This document shows, in pieces, positions 56,712 through 64,000 of a DNA stretch of 64,000 bases. The position numbers and the translations under genes were made by a program. Within the stretch, counting starts at the first letter, position 1, and the number at the start of each line of letters is the position of its first letter. The notes under the pieces were generated by a model that saw only the letters and a list, made by a program, of their open reading frames with translations, had not been told where the DNA came from and searched no databases. The stretch is taken from contig NZ_BNBO01000037.1 of the NCBI RefSeq assembly GCF_014655955.1, positions 17,075 to 81,074 on the forward strand, written 5' to 3'. The stretch comes from Kitasatospora indigofera. GTDB lineage: Bacteria > Actinomycetota > Actinomycetes > Streptomycetales > Streptomycetaceae.

Positions 56712-56757
56712 ACCGTCCACGTGTCCCGTCGTCGTCCCGGACCGAAGGAGTGTGCCG

Positions 56758-57960
56758 ATGACCGCACCGATCGTGCTCGACCCGCTGGCGCGGGACAACG
56801 CCGCCGAGGGCGCGCTGCTGCGCGCGGCCGGTCCGGCGGTGGCGGTGGTGCTGCCGGGCGGGGTGGCCGCCTGGGCGGTGACCCGGCACGCGGCGGCGCG
56901 GGAGCTGCTGACCGATCCCCGGCTGGTGAAGGACGCCGGGCACTGGGCGGCGCTGCGGCGCGGCGAGGTGCCGCGGACCTGGCCGCTGATCGGGCTGGCG
57001 GTGCCCGGCCCGAGCATGGTGACCACCGACGGGACGGAGCACCGGCGGCTGCGCGCGCTGGTGGCGCAGGCCTTCACGCCCCGCCGGGTGGAGCTGATGC
57101 GCCCGCGGGTGGAGGCGATCACCGCGCGGCTGCTGGACGCCCTGGCGGCGGGGCCGCCGGAGGTGGACCTCAAGACGGCGTTCGCGTTCCCGCTGCCGAT
57201 GACCGTGATCGGCACGCTGCTGGGGGTGGACGAGGCGGACCACGCCCACCTGCGTGACCTGTACGAGCGGTTCTTCGGCAGCCGGCCCGACCCGGGCGGG
57301 ATCCAGGCGACGATCGCCGCGCTGAACGCCTTCGTCGGCGGCGTGGTGGCGCGGCGCCGGGCCGAGCCCGGGGACGACCTGACCAGCGCCCTGCTGGCGG
57401 CCGACGTGGAGGGCGGCGCGCTCAGCGACGCCGAGGCGGCGGCCACCCTGCGGGTGATCATCGCGGCGGGGCACGAGACCACCGTCAACCTGATCAGCAA
57501 CGCCGTCCGGGCCCTGCTCACCCATCCGGAGCAGCTGGCGCTGGTCCGGTCGGGGGAGGTGCCGTGGTCGGCGGTGGTCGAGGAGTCGCTCCGCTGGACC
57601 CCGCCGACGAGCAACTTCCTGTTCCGCTTCACCACCGAGGACGTCGAGGTGGACGGGGCGGTGATCCCGCGCGGCGAGCCGGTCCTGATCTCCTACAACG
57701 CGATCGGCCGGGACCCGGCGCAGCACGGTGTCACGGCGGAGCTGTTCGACGTCACCCGGGACCCGGCCCGGCACCTCTCGTTCGGGCACGGCCCGCACGT
57801 CTGTCCGGGCTCGCCGCTGGCCCGGCTGGAGGCGGCGGTGGCGCTGCCGGCGCTGTTCGAACGGTTCCCGGGGCTGGCGCTGGCGGTGCCGGACGGGGAG
57901 CTGTCGCCGAGTCCGTCGCTGGTGGTCAACAGCCTGAAGGAGCTGCCGGTCAGGCTCTGA
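56758..57960 (+). CDS. cvnF: conservon cytochrome P450 CvnF, CYP154-like
   Basis: A 402-residue canonical bacterial P450. The I-helix is AAGHETT (237-242), the ExxR motif ESLR (276-279), and the heme loop FGHGPHVCPG has Cys349. ATG 56758 has AAGGAG 7 nt upstream. It ends the conservon operon, 46 nt after cvnE. CYP154 members hydroxylate steroids, flavonoids or polyketides in vitro; the physiological substrate here is unknown. A weak hairpin follows. Confidence 0.9.
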   Translation: MTAPIVLDPLARDNAAEGALLRAAGPAVAVVLPGGVAAWAVTRHAAARELLTDPRLVKDAGHWAALRRGEVPRTWPLIGLAVPGPSMVTTDGTEHRRLRALVAQAFTPRRVELMRPRVEAITARLLDALAAGPPEVDLKTAFAFPLPMTVIGTLLGVDEADHAHLRDLYERFFGSRPDPGGIQATIAALNAFVGGVVARRRAEPGDDLTSALLAADVEGGALSDAEAAATLRVIIAAGHETTVNLISNAVRALLTHPEQLALVRSGEVPWSAVVEESLRWTPPTSNFLFRFTTEDVEVDGAVIPRGEPVLISYNAIGRDPAQHGVTAELFDVTRDPARHLSFGHGPHVCPGSPLARLEAAVALPALFERFPGLALAVPDGELSPSPSLVVNSLKELPVRL

Positions 57961-57990
57961 GCGGCCGGCCGGTGCGGTCACGGCGACGAC

Positions 57991-58020
57991 GGGGCATCCT
58001 CGGAGGAGCGGGGGTGCCCC
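57991..58020 (+). terminator. weak hairpin after the conservon
   Basis: GGGGCA (57991-57996) pairs with TGCCCC (58015-58020) around an 18-nt loop with internal pairing possible, 30 nt after the cvnF stop. Confidence 0.4.
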
Positions 58021-58124
58021 GCAGCCGTACGCGGGTCACCGCGGCGGGCTCCAGCACAGGTCGGTTACGACTCCGACTCTGGCCGATGAAGGTCGAACGG
58101 ACACCTTGGCGCGAGGTTGCCATT

Positions 58125-58134
58125 ACGTTAACGT
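58125..58134. promoter_or_regulatory. palindromic operator upstream of the sugar ABC operon
   Basis: ACGTTAACGT, a perfect 10-bp palindrome within a locally AT-rich stretch 135 nt before the binding-protein gene, preceded by TTGCCA (58117-58122). It looks like a LacI-family half-site pair. The rest of the 308-nt gap has no gene. Confidence 0.45.
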
Positions 58135-58268
58135 CTTCAAGCCAGCTACCGCTGGGTACGGACAGTTCTCGTGTACAGCGCAGTGTTGCTCCGCCATATC
58201 GCCGTTGCCCGAAGCCCTGGCCTGGAGGACGCTTTGACCCTCACCCTGACCGCGACCGAGGTGTGCCG

Positions 58269-59624
58269 ATGAACGCCCGCCGACGCCTGCTGGTGGCCCC
58301 CGCCGTTCTGGCCCTGGCGCTCACCGCAGCCTGCTCCAACAGTTCCGGCGGCTCGGGCGGAGGTTCGGGGTCGGCGGCCGCGCTGACCGGCGACTGTGCG
58401 AAGTTCCAGCCGTACGCGGGCCACTCGGGGACCAAGGTGACGATGTTCGCCTCGATCCTCAGCCCGGAGTCGGACAACCTGGAGAAGTCCTGGGCCGACT
58501 TCAGCAAATGTACGGGCATCAAGATCAGCTACGAGGGCTCCAACGACTTCGAGTCCCAGCTGCCCGTCCGGGTGACCGGCGGCAACGCGCCCGACTTCGC
58601 GATCATCCCGCAGCCGGGCCTGCTGGCCCAGATGGTGAAGACCGGCAAGGTCGTGAAGCCGCCGGCCGGGACGGTCGCCAACGAGGACAAGTGGAGCCCG
58701 GTCTGGAAGACCTACGGCTCCGTCAACGGGACCTTCTACGCGGCGCCGATGAGCGCCAACATGAAGTCGCTGGTCTGGTACTCGCCGAAGATCCTCAAGG
58801 ACGCCGGCATCGAGGTGCCGAAGACCTGGGCCGACCTGATGGCCGCCAGTGACAAGCTCGCCAAGGCCGGCGGCGCCAAGCCGTGGTGCGGCGGCATCGG
58901 CTCCGGCACGGCCACCGGCTGGCCCGCGACCGACTGGCTGGAGGAGATCGTCCTCGGCTCGTACGGCGGCGAGGTCTACGACCAGTGGGTCGACCACAAG
59001 GTGAAGTTCAGCGACGAGAAGATCACCACCGCGATGCAGACGCTGGCCGGCTGGATGCAGAACCCGGCCTGGGTGAACGGCGGCATCGGTGACGTGAAGT
59101 CGATCGCCACCACCACCTTCCAGGACGCGGGTGCGCCGATCCTGGCGGGCAAGTGCGCGATGCTCCAGCAGGCGTCCTTCTACGAGGCGCAGTGGCCCAA
59201 GGGCACCAAGGTCGCGGCGGACGGCGACGTCTTCGCCTTCCACCTGCCGGCCGTGAACCCGGCGGTCCCGAACCCGGTCGAGGGCGGCGGCGAGTTCCTC
59301 GCGGCCTTCTCCGACCGGCCCGAGGTCCAGGCCGTGCAGGACTACCTGTCCAGCTCCGACTGGGCCAGCAGCCGGGTGAAGACGGCCTCCGGCTGGGTGT
59401 CGGCCAACCAGGGCGTGGACAAGAGCCTCTACACCGACCCGATCGACCAGCTCTCCGCCTCCAAGCTGACCGACCCGACCGCGACCTTCCGGTTCGACGC
59501 CTCCGACCTGATGCCGGCCGCCGTCGGCTCCGGCCAGGAGTGGAAGTCGCTGACCGCCTGGTTCGCCGAGGGCCAGTCCATCCAGCGGGTCACCGCCGAC
59601 ATCGACGCGGCCTGGCCCCAGTAA
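58269..59624 (+). CDS. carbohydrate ABC transporter substrate-binding lipoprotein (AglE-like)
   Basis: A 451-residue family 1 extracellular solute-binding protein. The signal peptide ends at lipidated Cys22 (ALTAACSNSSGG), followed by a Gly/Ser linker. The binding fold includes GNAPDFAIIPQPGLLAQMVKTG and PMSANMKSLVWYS, resembling alpha-glucoside-binding AglE proteins. ATG 58269 has a GAGGTG upstream. The sugar is inferred only from overall resemblance. Confidence 0.87.
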   Translation: MNARRRLLVAPAVLALALTAACSNSSGGSGGGSGSAAALTGDCAKFQPYAGHSGTKVTMFASILSPESDNLEKSWADFSKCTGIKISYEGSNDFESQLPVRVTGGNAPDFAIIPQPGLLAQMVKTGKVVKPPAGTVANEDKWSPVWKTYGSVNGTFYAAPMSANMKSLVWYSPKILKDAGIEVPKTWADLMAASDKLAKAGGAKPWCGGIGSGTATGWPATDWLEEIVLGSYGGEVYDQWVDHKVKFSDEKITTAMQTLAGWMQNPAWVNGGIGDVKSIATTTFQDAGAPILAGKCAMLQQASFYEAQWPKGTKVAADGDVFAFHLPAVNPAVPNPVEGGGEFLAAFSDRPEVQAVQDYLSSSDWASSRVKTASGWVSANQGVDKSLYTDPIDQLSASKLTDPTATFRFDASDLMPAAVGSGQEWKSLTAWFAEGQSIQRVTADIDAAWPQ

Positions 59625-59852
59625 CCGGCGGTCCGGCGGACGCCGGCCGACGTCAACAGTTGAACGGTCGGCCCGCCGGTGCACACCGGCGGGCCGACCG
59701 GCCGGGACCACCTGCCGAGGGCGGTGCGGGGCCACCCACCCGCACCGCCCGCCCCTACGCCCCACCGGCGCCCCACCAGCCGGCCGTCACCACTCCCCGC
59801 CCCGACGGCACCCCGCGGGGGAGGAGTGGGAATCCAGGAAGGACGAACAGTC

Positions 59853-60860
59853 ATGTCCGTCACCAGGGCACTGCTCGCCGACGGCGCGTGGACCGACGCG
59901 AGCGTCAAGCTCGGCAACATGGTGGGAGCCGTCGCGGGCTTCCTCGGCATCCTGCTGGTGATCTTCTTCGTCGCCGGCCGGGCCTCCGGGCGGATCGCCC
60001 GCCCGCTCGCCGTCGTGCTGTTCCTCGGCCCCGCCGTGCTGCTGCTGATCGTCGGACTGGTCGCACCCCTGGTGCGGACGGTCTACCTGAGCTTCTACAA
60101 CGACGACGGCACCAAGTTCCTCGGCGGCAAGAACTACGGCTGGGCGCTGACCACCGACTCCGTCCAGCACGTGCTGCTGAACACCCTGCTCTGGCTGGCG
60201 GTCGCCCCGCTGGCCGCGACCGGGCTCGGCCTCCTTCTCGCCCTGCTGGTCGACCGGGTGCGCGGGCAGGCCGTCTACAAGTCGCTGATCTTCATGCCGA
60301 TGGCGATCTCCCTGGTCGGCGCGAGCATCATCTTCAAGTTCGTCTACGACGCCAGGGACGTCTCCCAGTCGCAGATCGGCCTGCTGAGCCAGCTGGCGAT
60401 CAGCCTGGGCTGGCACCACCCGCCGAACTGGATGCTCTCCCAGCCGCTGAACACCTTCCTGCTGATGGTCGTGATGGTCTGGGTGCAGACCGGCTTCGCC
60501 ATGGTGGTGCTGTCCGCCGCGATCAACGCGATCCCGGACGAGGTCACCGAGGCCGCCCGCCTGGACGGCGCCGGCGGGGTCAAGCTGTTCTGGTTCGTCA
60601 CCGTGCCGATGATCCGCACCACCCTGGTGGTGGTGCTCACCACGGTGATGATCACCACGCTGAAGGCCTTCGACATCGTCCGGACGATGACCGGCGGCAA
60701 CTTCGGCACCCAGGTGCTCGCCAACGAGATGTACTCGCAGTCGTTCGTCCAGTTCAACACCGGCCGGGGCAGTGCTCTCGCGGTGATCCTCTTCCTCGGC
60801 GTGCTGCCGCTGGTGGCCTACAACATCGTCCAGCTGCGCAAGGAGCGTGCCAACCGATGA
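59853..60860 (+). CDS. carbohydrate ABC transporter permease 1 (AglF-like)
   Basis: A 335-residue MalF-type permease. Helices include residues about 22-42, 51-75, 105-130 and four more. The coupling motif is EAARLDGAGGVKLFWFVTVP. An unusual extra N-terminal helix pair is shared with AglF proteins. ATG 59853 has AGGAAGGA upstream. It lies 228 nt after the binding protein gene and overlaps the next permease by 4 nt. Confidence 0.88.
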   Translation: MSVTRALLADGAWTDASVKLGNMVGAVAGFLGILLVIFFVAGRASGRIARPLAVVLFLGPAVLLLIVGLVAPLVRTVYLSFYNDDGTKFLGGKNYGWALTTDSVQHVLLNTLLWLAVAPLAATGLGLLLALLVDRVRGQAVYKSLIFMPMAISLVGASIIFKFVYDARDVSQSQIGLLSQLAISLGWHHPPNWMLSQPLNTFLLMVVMVWVQTGFAMVVLSAAINAIPDEVTEAARLDGAGGVKLFWFVTVPMIRTTLVVVLTTVMITTLKAFDIVRTMTGGNFGTQVLANEMYSQSFVQFNTGRGSALAVILFLGVLPLVAYNIVQLRKERANR

Positions 60861-61837
60861 ACGAGACCGCCGCCGCGCACGACGCCGAGCCCGACCCGCT
60901 CGCCAAGCACGTCACCGACACCAGGCCGGCCCCGGCCCCGGGGCCGGTCCGCAAGGCCTTCAGCAACCCGATCGCCTCGGTGATCGTGGTGGTGGTGACG
61001 GTGCTCTGGACGATCCCGACCCTGGGTCTCCTGGTCACCTCGCTGCGCCCCAAGCAGGACGTCGCCGAGACCGGCTGGTGGACCGCGTTCGCCCACCCCG
61101 ACCTGGGGCTGTCCAACTACCACACGGTGCTCTTCGAGGGCGGTTTCGGGGTCAGCGGAGGCCTGCTGCCGTACTTGGTCAACTCGCTGGCGATCAGCAT
61201 CCCGGCGACGGTCTTCTCGCTGGTGCTGGCCGCGATGGCGGCCTACGCGCTGTCCTGGGTGCGGTTCCGGGGCAGCGACGTCATCTTCTTCGTGATCTTC
61301 GCGCTGCAGGTGGTGCCGCTGCAGATGGCGCTCATCCCGCTGCTGCAGCTGTTCTCCGGCGGGGCGCACCTGGGCACGGTGACGATCATCCCCGCCTTCG
61401 ACCTGAGCGGGACGTACGCGCCGGTGTGGCTGGCGCACACCATGTTCGCGATGCCGCTGGCGATCTTCCTGCTGCACAACTTCATCTCGCAGCTGCCGCG
61501 CGACCTGATGGAGGCGGCGATCGTCGACGGCGCCTCGCACTTCAAGATCTTCCGTTCGATCGTGCTGCCGCTCTGCACGCCGGCGCTGGCCTCGTTCGCG
61601 ATCTTCGAGTTCCTCTGGGTCTGGAACGACCTGCTGGTGGCGCTGACCTTCGCCGGCGGTACGCCCGAGGTCGCCCCGATGACGGTCCGGCTGGCCCAGC
61701 TCTCCGGCTCCTTCGGCGGACGCTGGGAGCTGCTGACGGCGGGCGCCTTCCTGTCGATCATCATTCCGCTGATCGTCTTCTTCAGTCTGCAGCGCTACTT
61801 CGTCCGCGGGCTGCTCGCCGGCTCGGTCAAGGGCTGA
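60857..61837 (+). CDS. carbohydrate ABC transporter permease 2 (AglG-like)
   Basis: A 326-residue MalG-type permease with a Pro/Ala N-terminus of about 35 residues, six membrane helices and the EAA motif EAAIVDGASHFKIFRSIVLP. It starts inside the end of permease 1 (ATGA). No ATPase gene follows. Streptomycete sugar transporters usually share the multitasking ATPase MsiK encoded elsewhere. Confidence 0.88.
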   Translation: MNETAAAHDAEPDPLAKHVTDTRPAPAPGPVRKAFSNPIASVIVVVVTVLWTIPTLGLLVTSLRPKQDVAETGWWTAFAHPDLGLSNYHTVLFEGGFGVSGGLLPYLVNSLAISIPATVFSLVLAAMAAYALSWVRFRGSDVIFFVIFALQVVPLQMALIPLLQLFSGGAHLGTVTIIPAFDLSGTYAPVWLAHTMFAMPLAIFLLHNFISQLPRDLMEAAIVDGASHFKIFRSIVLPLCTPALASFAIFEFLWVWNDLLVALTFAGGTPEVAPMTVRLAQLSGSFGGRWELLTAGAFLSIIIPLIVFFSLQRYFVRGLLAGSVKG

Positions 61838-61981
61838 GCCGCTCCCCGTGACCGCGGCGGCCGGGGGCGCCGCGGCACGGCAATGACGGACCGTCCGGCG
61901 GGCCCGCGGCATCCGGACGGGCCGTAGGCCGCGTCCGGCGCGGCCCGGTTCCGCCGGTGACTGGGGTGAACCCCGACCGAG

Positions 61982-62019
61982 GCCCGGCGGCCGCCTTCGC
62001 AGGGCGGCCGCCGGGCTTT
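61982..62019 (+). terminator. sugar ABC operon terminator
   Basis: A 14-bp stem (61982-61995 with 62003-62016, 7-nt loop) followed by TTT, 145 nt after the last permease. Confidence 0.82.
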
Positions 62020-62033
62020 CGCACGGGCCGGTG

Positions 62034-62059
62034 CTTGTGTCACAAATCTGCGACACAAG
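62034..62059. promoter_or_regulatory. inverted repeat upstream of the DUF4173 gene
   Basis: CTTGTGTC (62034-62041) and GACACAAG (62052-62059) are a perfect 8-bp inverted repeat with a 10-nt spacer, 21 nt upstream of the -35. Likely an activator or repressor site. Confidence 0.5.
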
Positions 62060-62080
62060 GACTCCGGGGTGGATTTGAAC

Positions 62081-62109
62081 TTGTTCAGAATGATCGCTCT
62101 CCCTAGAGT
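62081..62109 (+). promoter_or_regulatory. promoter of the DUF4173 gene
   Basis: TTGTTC (62081-62086), a 17-nt spacer and TAGAGT (62104-62109); about 85 nt of leader precede the ATG. The 363-nt gap also holds the upstream terminator and the inverted repeat, and no gene. Confidence 0.65.
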
Positions 62110-62200
62110 CTGCGTCATGTCGCGGCGCCGATCCAGCGCCTGCCGGCGGACTGCCCCGTGGGCTGGTTCCGCATGCCCACTGACCAGTTGAGGGTGACTC

Positions 62201-63910
62201 ATGTCCGAATCGTCCATACCCGAGCCGTCGCCCGGCACCCCGCCGCCCGCCGACGCGCACCCTCCGGTCACCCCGGAGCCGGCTGCCGCCGCGGGGGCGG
62301 GCTCCGCGCAGGCCCGCCCCGCCGACCCGTTCGCGGCTCCGTTCGCCCCTCCGCAGCACCCGCAGGGCCCCCAGTACCCGCAGGGCCCCCAGCCGTTCCG
62401 GCCGCAGCCGCCGAACCGGCTGATGGCCGAGACGGCCCCCGCCCGACGGTCGCCGGCCACCCTGAGGGTGCTGCTGGCCGCGGCCGCCGCGGGCCTGCTC
62501 GCCGCCTGGCTGCTGGGCGAGGGCATCGGCGCCAACCTGCTGGTCTGCGCCCTCGCCGCCACCGCGACGGCAGGGCTCTCCGCCAGGGCCGCCGGACGCC
62601 GGGTGCGCCCCTGGACGGTGCTGTGGAGCGTGCTCGCCGCGGTCGTCCTGGTGGTCCCCGTGCTCTCCGACGCCGGGTGGCCGACCTTCCTGGCCGTCGC
62701 CTCCTCCCTCGGACTGGCCTCGCTCGCGCTGCACGGCGGGCGCCGCTGGACGGGCGTCACGCTGGCCCTGCCCGGCTTCCTCTGGCACCTGGTGCCCTCG
62801 CTCCCGTGGGCGCTCCAGGCCCTTCGGGGCCGGGACTACCCCGCCCGGGACAAGGTCGTGCCGATCCTCAAGGCGACCGCCGTCGCGGTGGTGCTCCTGA
62901 TCGTCTTCGGCACCCTGTTCGCCAGCGCCGACGTCGCCATGGGTGACGTGCTGTCGAACCTGACGCCCACCGTCGAACTCGACGACCTGCCCGCCCGGTT
63001 CCTGCGGTTCGTGCTGGGCACCGTCCTGGTGCTGGGCTTCGCGCACCTCGCGGCCGGCCCCCGGGTCTGGGACCGCGCGACCACCAGGCCCGGCCGTGAG
63101 CGCGGCCGCCTGGAGTGGGCCCTCCCGCTGACCGCCCTGAACCTGATGTTCGCCACCTTCACCGTGATCCAGGTCGTGGTGCTGGCCGGCGGCCGCGACG
63201 CGATCACCAAGAACACCGGGATGAGCCGCTCGGAGTACGCCCGCCAGGGCTTCTGGCAGCTGATGGTGATCACCGTTCTCACGCTCGGCGTGGTGGCGCT
63301 GGCCAAGCGCTGGGCCCCGCGCTCCACGCCCGCCGACCACCGGCTGACCCGGGCCCTGCTCGGCACCCTCTGCGTGCTGACCCTGGTGGTGGTCGGCTCC
63401 GCGCTGCTGCGGATGTCGTACTACGTGGACGCCTCCGGGCTGACCACGCTGCGCCTGTGGGTGCTGGTCGTGGAGATCTGGCTCGGCGTCGTCTTCCTGC
63501 TGGTGATCGCCGCCGGCGTGCTGCGCTCGGGCTCCTGGCTGCCGCGCGCCGTGGTGCTCAGCGCGTCCGTCACCGCCGCCGTGTACGGGTTGATGGGCCC
63601 GGACGCCATGGTCGCCGAGCAGAACGTGGCCCGCTACGAGAACAGCCCGACCCGGCAGATCGACCTGCGCAACGTCCGGGACCTCTCGCTCGACGCGGTA
63701 CCGGCCCTCGACCGGTTGCCCGAGGACCTGCGGACCTGTGCGCTGCAGGAGATCAGCAGGGCGCTCGCCGACGGTCCGTCGCCCTGGTACGCCACCAGCC
63801 TGGCCGAGTCCCGGGCCCGGGAGATCCTGGAGCGGCACCCGATCGGCCGCCACCCGGCCGCCTCCTGCTCGGCGGTCGGGTTCAAGGAGCGCTATTCGTA
63901 CGACTACTGA
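62201..63910 (+). CDS. polytopic membrane protein, DUF4173/DUF4153-like
   Basis: A 569-residue protein. The Pro/Ala/Gln-rich cytoplasmic N-terminus (about 80 residues, with QYPQGPQ-like repeats) is followed by about 11 hydrophobic segments between residues 88 and 465 and a soluble C-terminus of about 100 residues with two cysteines. The middle (TFTVIQVVVLAGG ... GFWQLMVITVLTLGVVALAKRW) fits the DUF4173 family. Function unknown. In streptomycetes members often have a two-component system nearby, but none is seen before the window ends. Promoter and operator-like repeat lie upstream. Confidence 0.78.
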   Translation: MSESSIPEPSPGTPPPADAHPPVTPEPAAAAGAGSAQARPADPFAAPFAPPQHPQGPQYPQGPQPFRPQPPNRLMAETAPARRSPATLRVLLAAAAAGLLAAWLLGEGIGANLLVCALAATATAGLSARAAGRRVRPWTVLWSVLAAVVLVVPVLSDAGWPTFLAVASSLGLASLALHGGRRWTGVTLALPGFLWHLVPSLPWALQALRGRDYPARDKVVPILKATAVAVVLLIVFGTLFASADVAMGDVLSNLTPTVELDDLPARFLRFVLGTVLVLGFAHLAAGPRVWDRATTRPGRERGRLEWALPLTALNLMFATFTVIQVVVLAGGRDAITKNTGMSRSEYARQGFWQLMVITVLTLGVVALAKRWAPRSTPADHRLTRALLGTLCVLTLVVVGSALLRMSYYVDASGLTTLRLWVLVVEIWLGVVFLLVIAAGVLRSGSWLPRAVVLSASVTAAVYGLMGPDAMVAEQNVARYENSPTRQIDLRNVRDLSLDAVPALDRLPEDLRTCALQEISRALADGPSPWYATSLAESRAREILERHPIGRHPAASCSAVGFKERYSYDY

Positions 63911-63917
63911 CCGACCT

Positions 63918-63948
63918 CCGGACGGCCCCCACGGTCGGGGGCGTCCGG
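63918..63948 (+). terminator. hairpin after the DUF4173 gene
   Basis: CCGGACG/CGTCCGG and CCCCC/GGGGG arms with a single bulge and a 6-nt loop, 7 nt after the stop. Confidence 0.6.
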
Positions 63949-63968
63949 GGCGGGGGAGCGACGACGGC

Positions 63969-63999
63969 GCCGGCCGGGAGCGGAGTGCTCCCGGCCGGC
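63969..63999. terminator. second hairpin, 13-bp perfect stem, at the window edge
   Basis: GCCGGCCGGGAGC pairs with GCTCCCGGCCGGC around a 5-nt loop. It may terminate a convergent gene beyond the window. Confidence 0.65.
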
Positions 64000-64000
64000 G

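Overview
The window is very GC-rich (roughly 72-75 %), with G/C-biased third codon positions, many GTG starts, ATGA/GTGA overlaps between co-transcribed genes, T-poor hairpin terminators and several leaderless promoters. Gene content and order (cinA-clgR ... DUF3046-recA-recX ... gluDCBA/gluRK-miaB-miaA-dapF-rsh-hflX ... dinG/lexA/nrdR-nrdJ, plus a conservon) are those of a streptomycete chromosome core (Streptomyces or Kitasatospora; I cannot separate the two). No rRNA, tRNA, CRISPR, insertion sequence or prophage was seen. Nearly all of the window is coding.

Layout. 1-1569: end of cinA, clgR and a small membrane protein. 1597-1657: a 26-bp perfect hairpin before the convergent lhr helicase (1747-6591). 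6831-10724: membrane-anchored subtilase, GNAT acetyltransferase, DUF3046 protein and AI-2E family permease. 10748-14747: recA with a perfect SOS operator, recX, and RNase Y. 14793-16484: FAD monooxygenase. 16610-23828: glutamate uptake and sensing (gluD, gluC, gluB, gluA; divergent gluR-gluK; and an orphan TAXI-type binding protein). 23996-29536: tRNA A37 modification genes miaB and miaA, with an extradiol-dioxygenase-like protein, an orphan antitoxin-like protein, a membrane protein and dapF. 29900-34073: RelA/SpoT homologue and hflX. 34146-36614: two tandem secreted lipoprotein trypsin-like proteases. 37034-42982: four-gene NRPS-independent hydroxamate siderophore operon with a candidate iron box. 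42995-50192: dinG, lexA, nrdR, nrdJ, a DNA-damage and dNTP-supply block. 50414-52041: NmrA-like protein and an HTH/Clp_N pair. 52346-57960: six-gene conservon (cvnA-F) ending in two P450s. 58269-61837: carbohydrate ABC transporter without ATPase. 62201-63910: DUF4173-type membrane protein, followed by two hairpins.

How the parts fit. SOS control links recA and lexA through LexA boxes and may reach the divergent nrdR-nrdJ promoter. GluR-GluK presumably controls gluABCD; two 16-nt inverted repeats of the same design lie between gluR and gluA, and the TAXI protein next to gluK has no permease, so it could be a sensory partner. The siderophore operon encodes hydroxylase, acyltransferase and two synthetases but no lysine decarboxylase, which points to an aerobactin-like rather than desferrioxamine-like product. 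The least-explained small system is the HTH/Clp_N pair, whose -35 and -10 hexamers lie inside two 18-bp palindromes ending 2 nt before a probably leaderless start codon. All calls come from reading the sequence; no database search was run.
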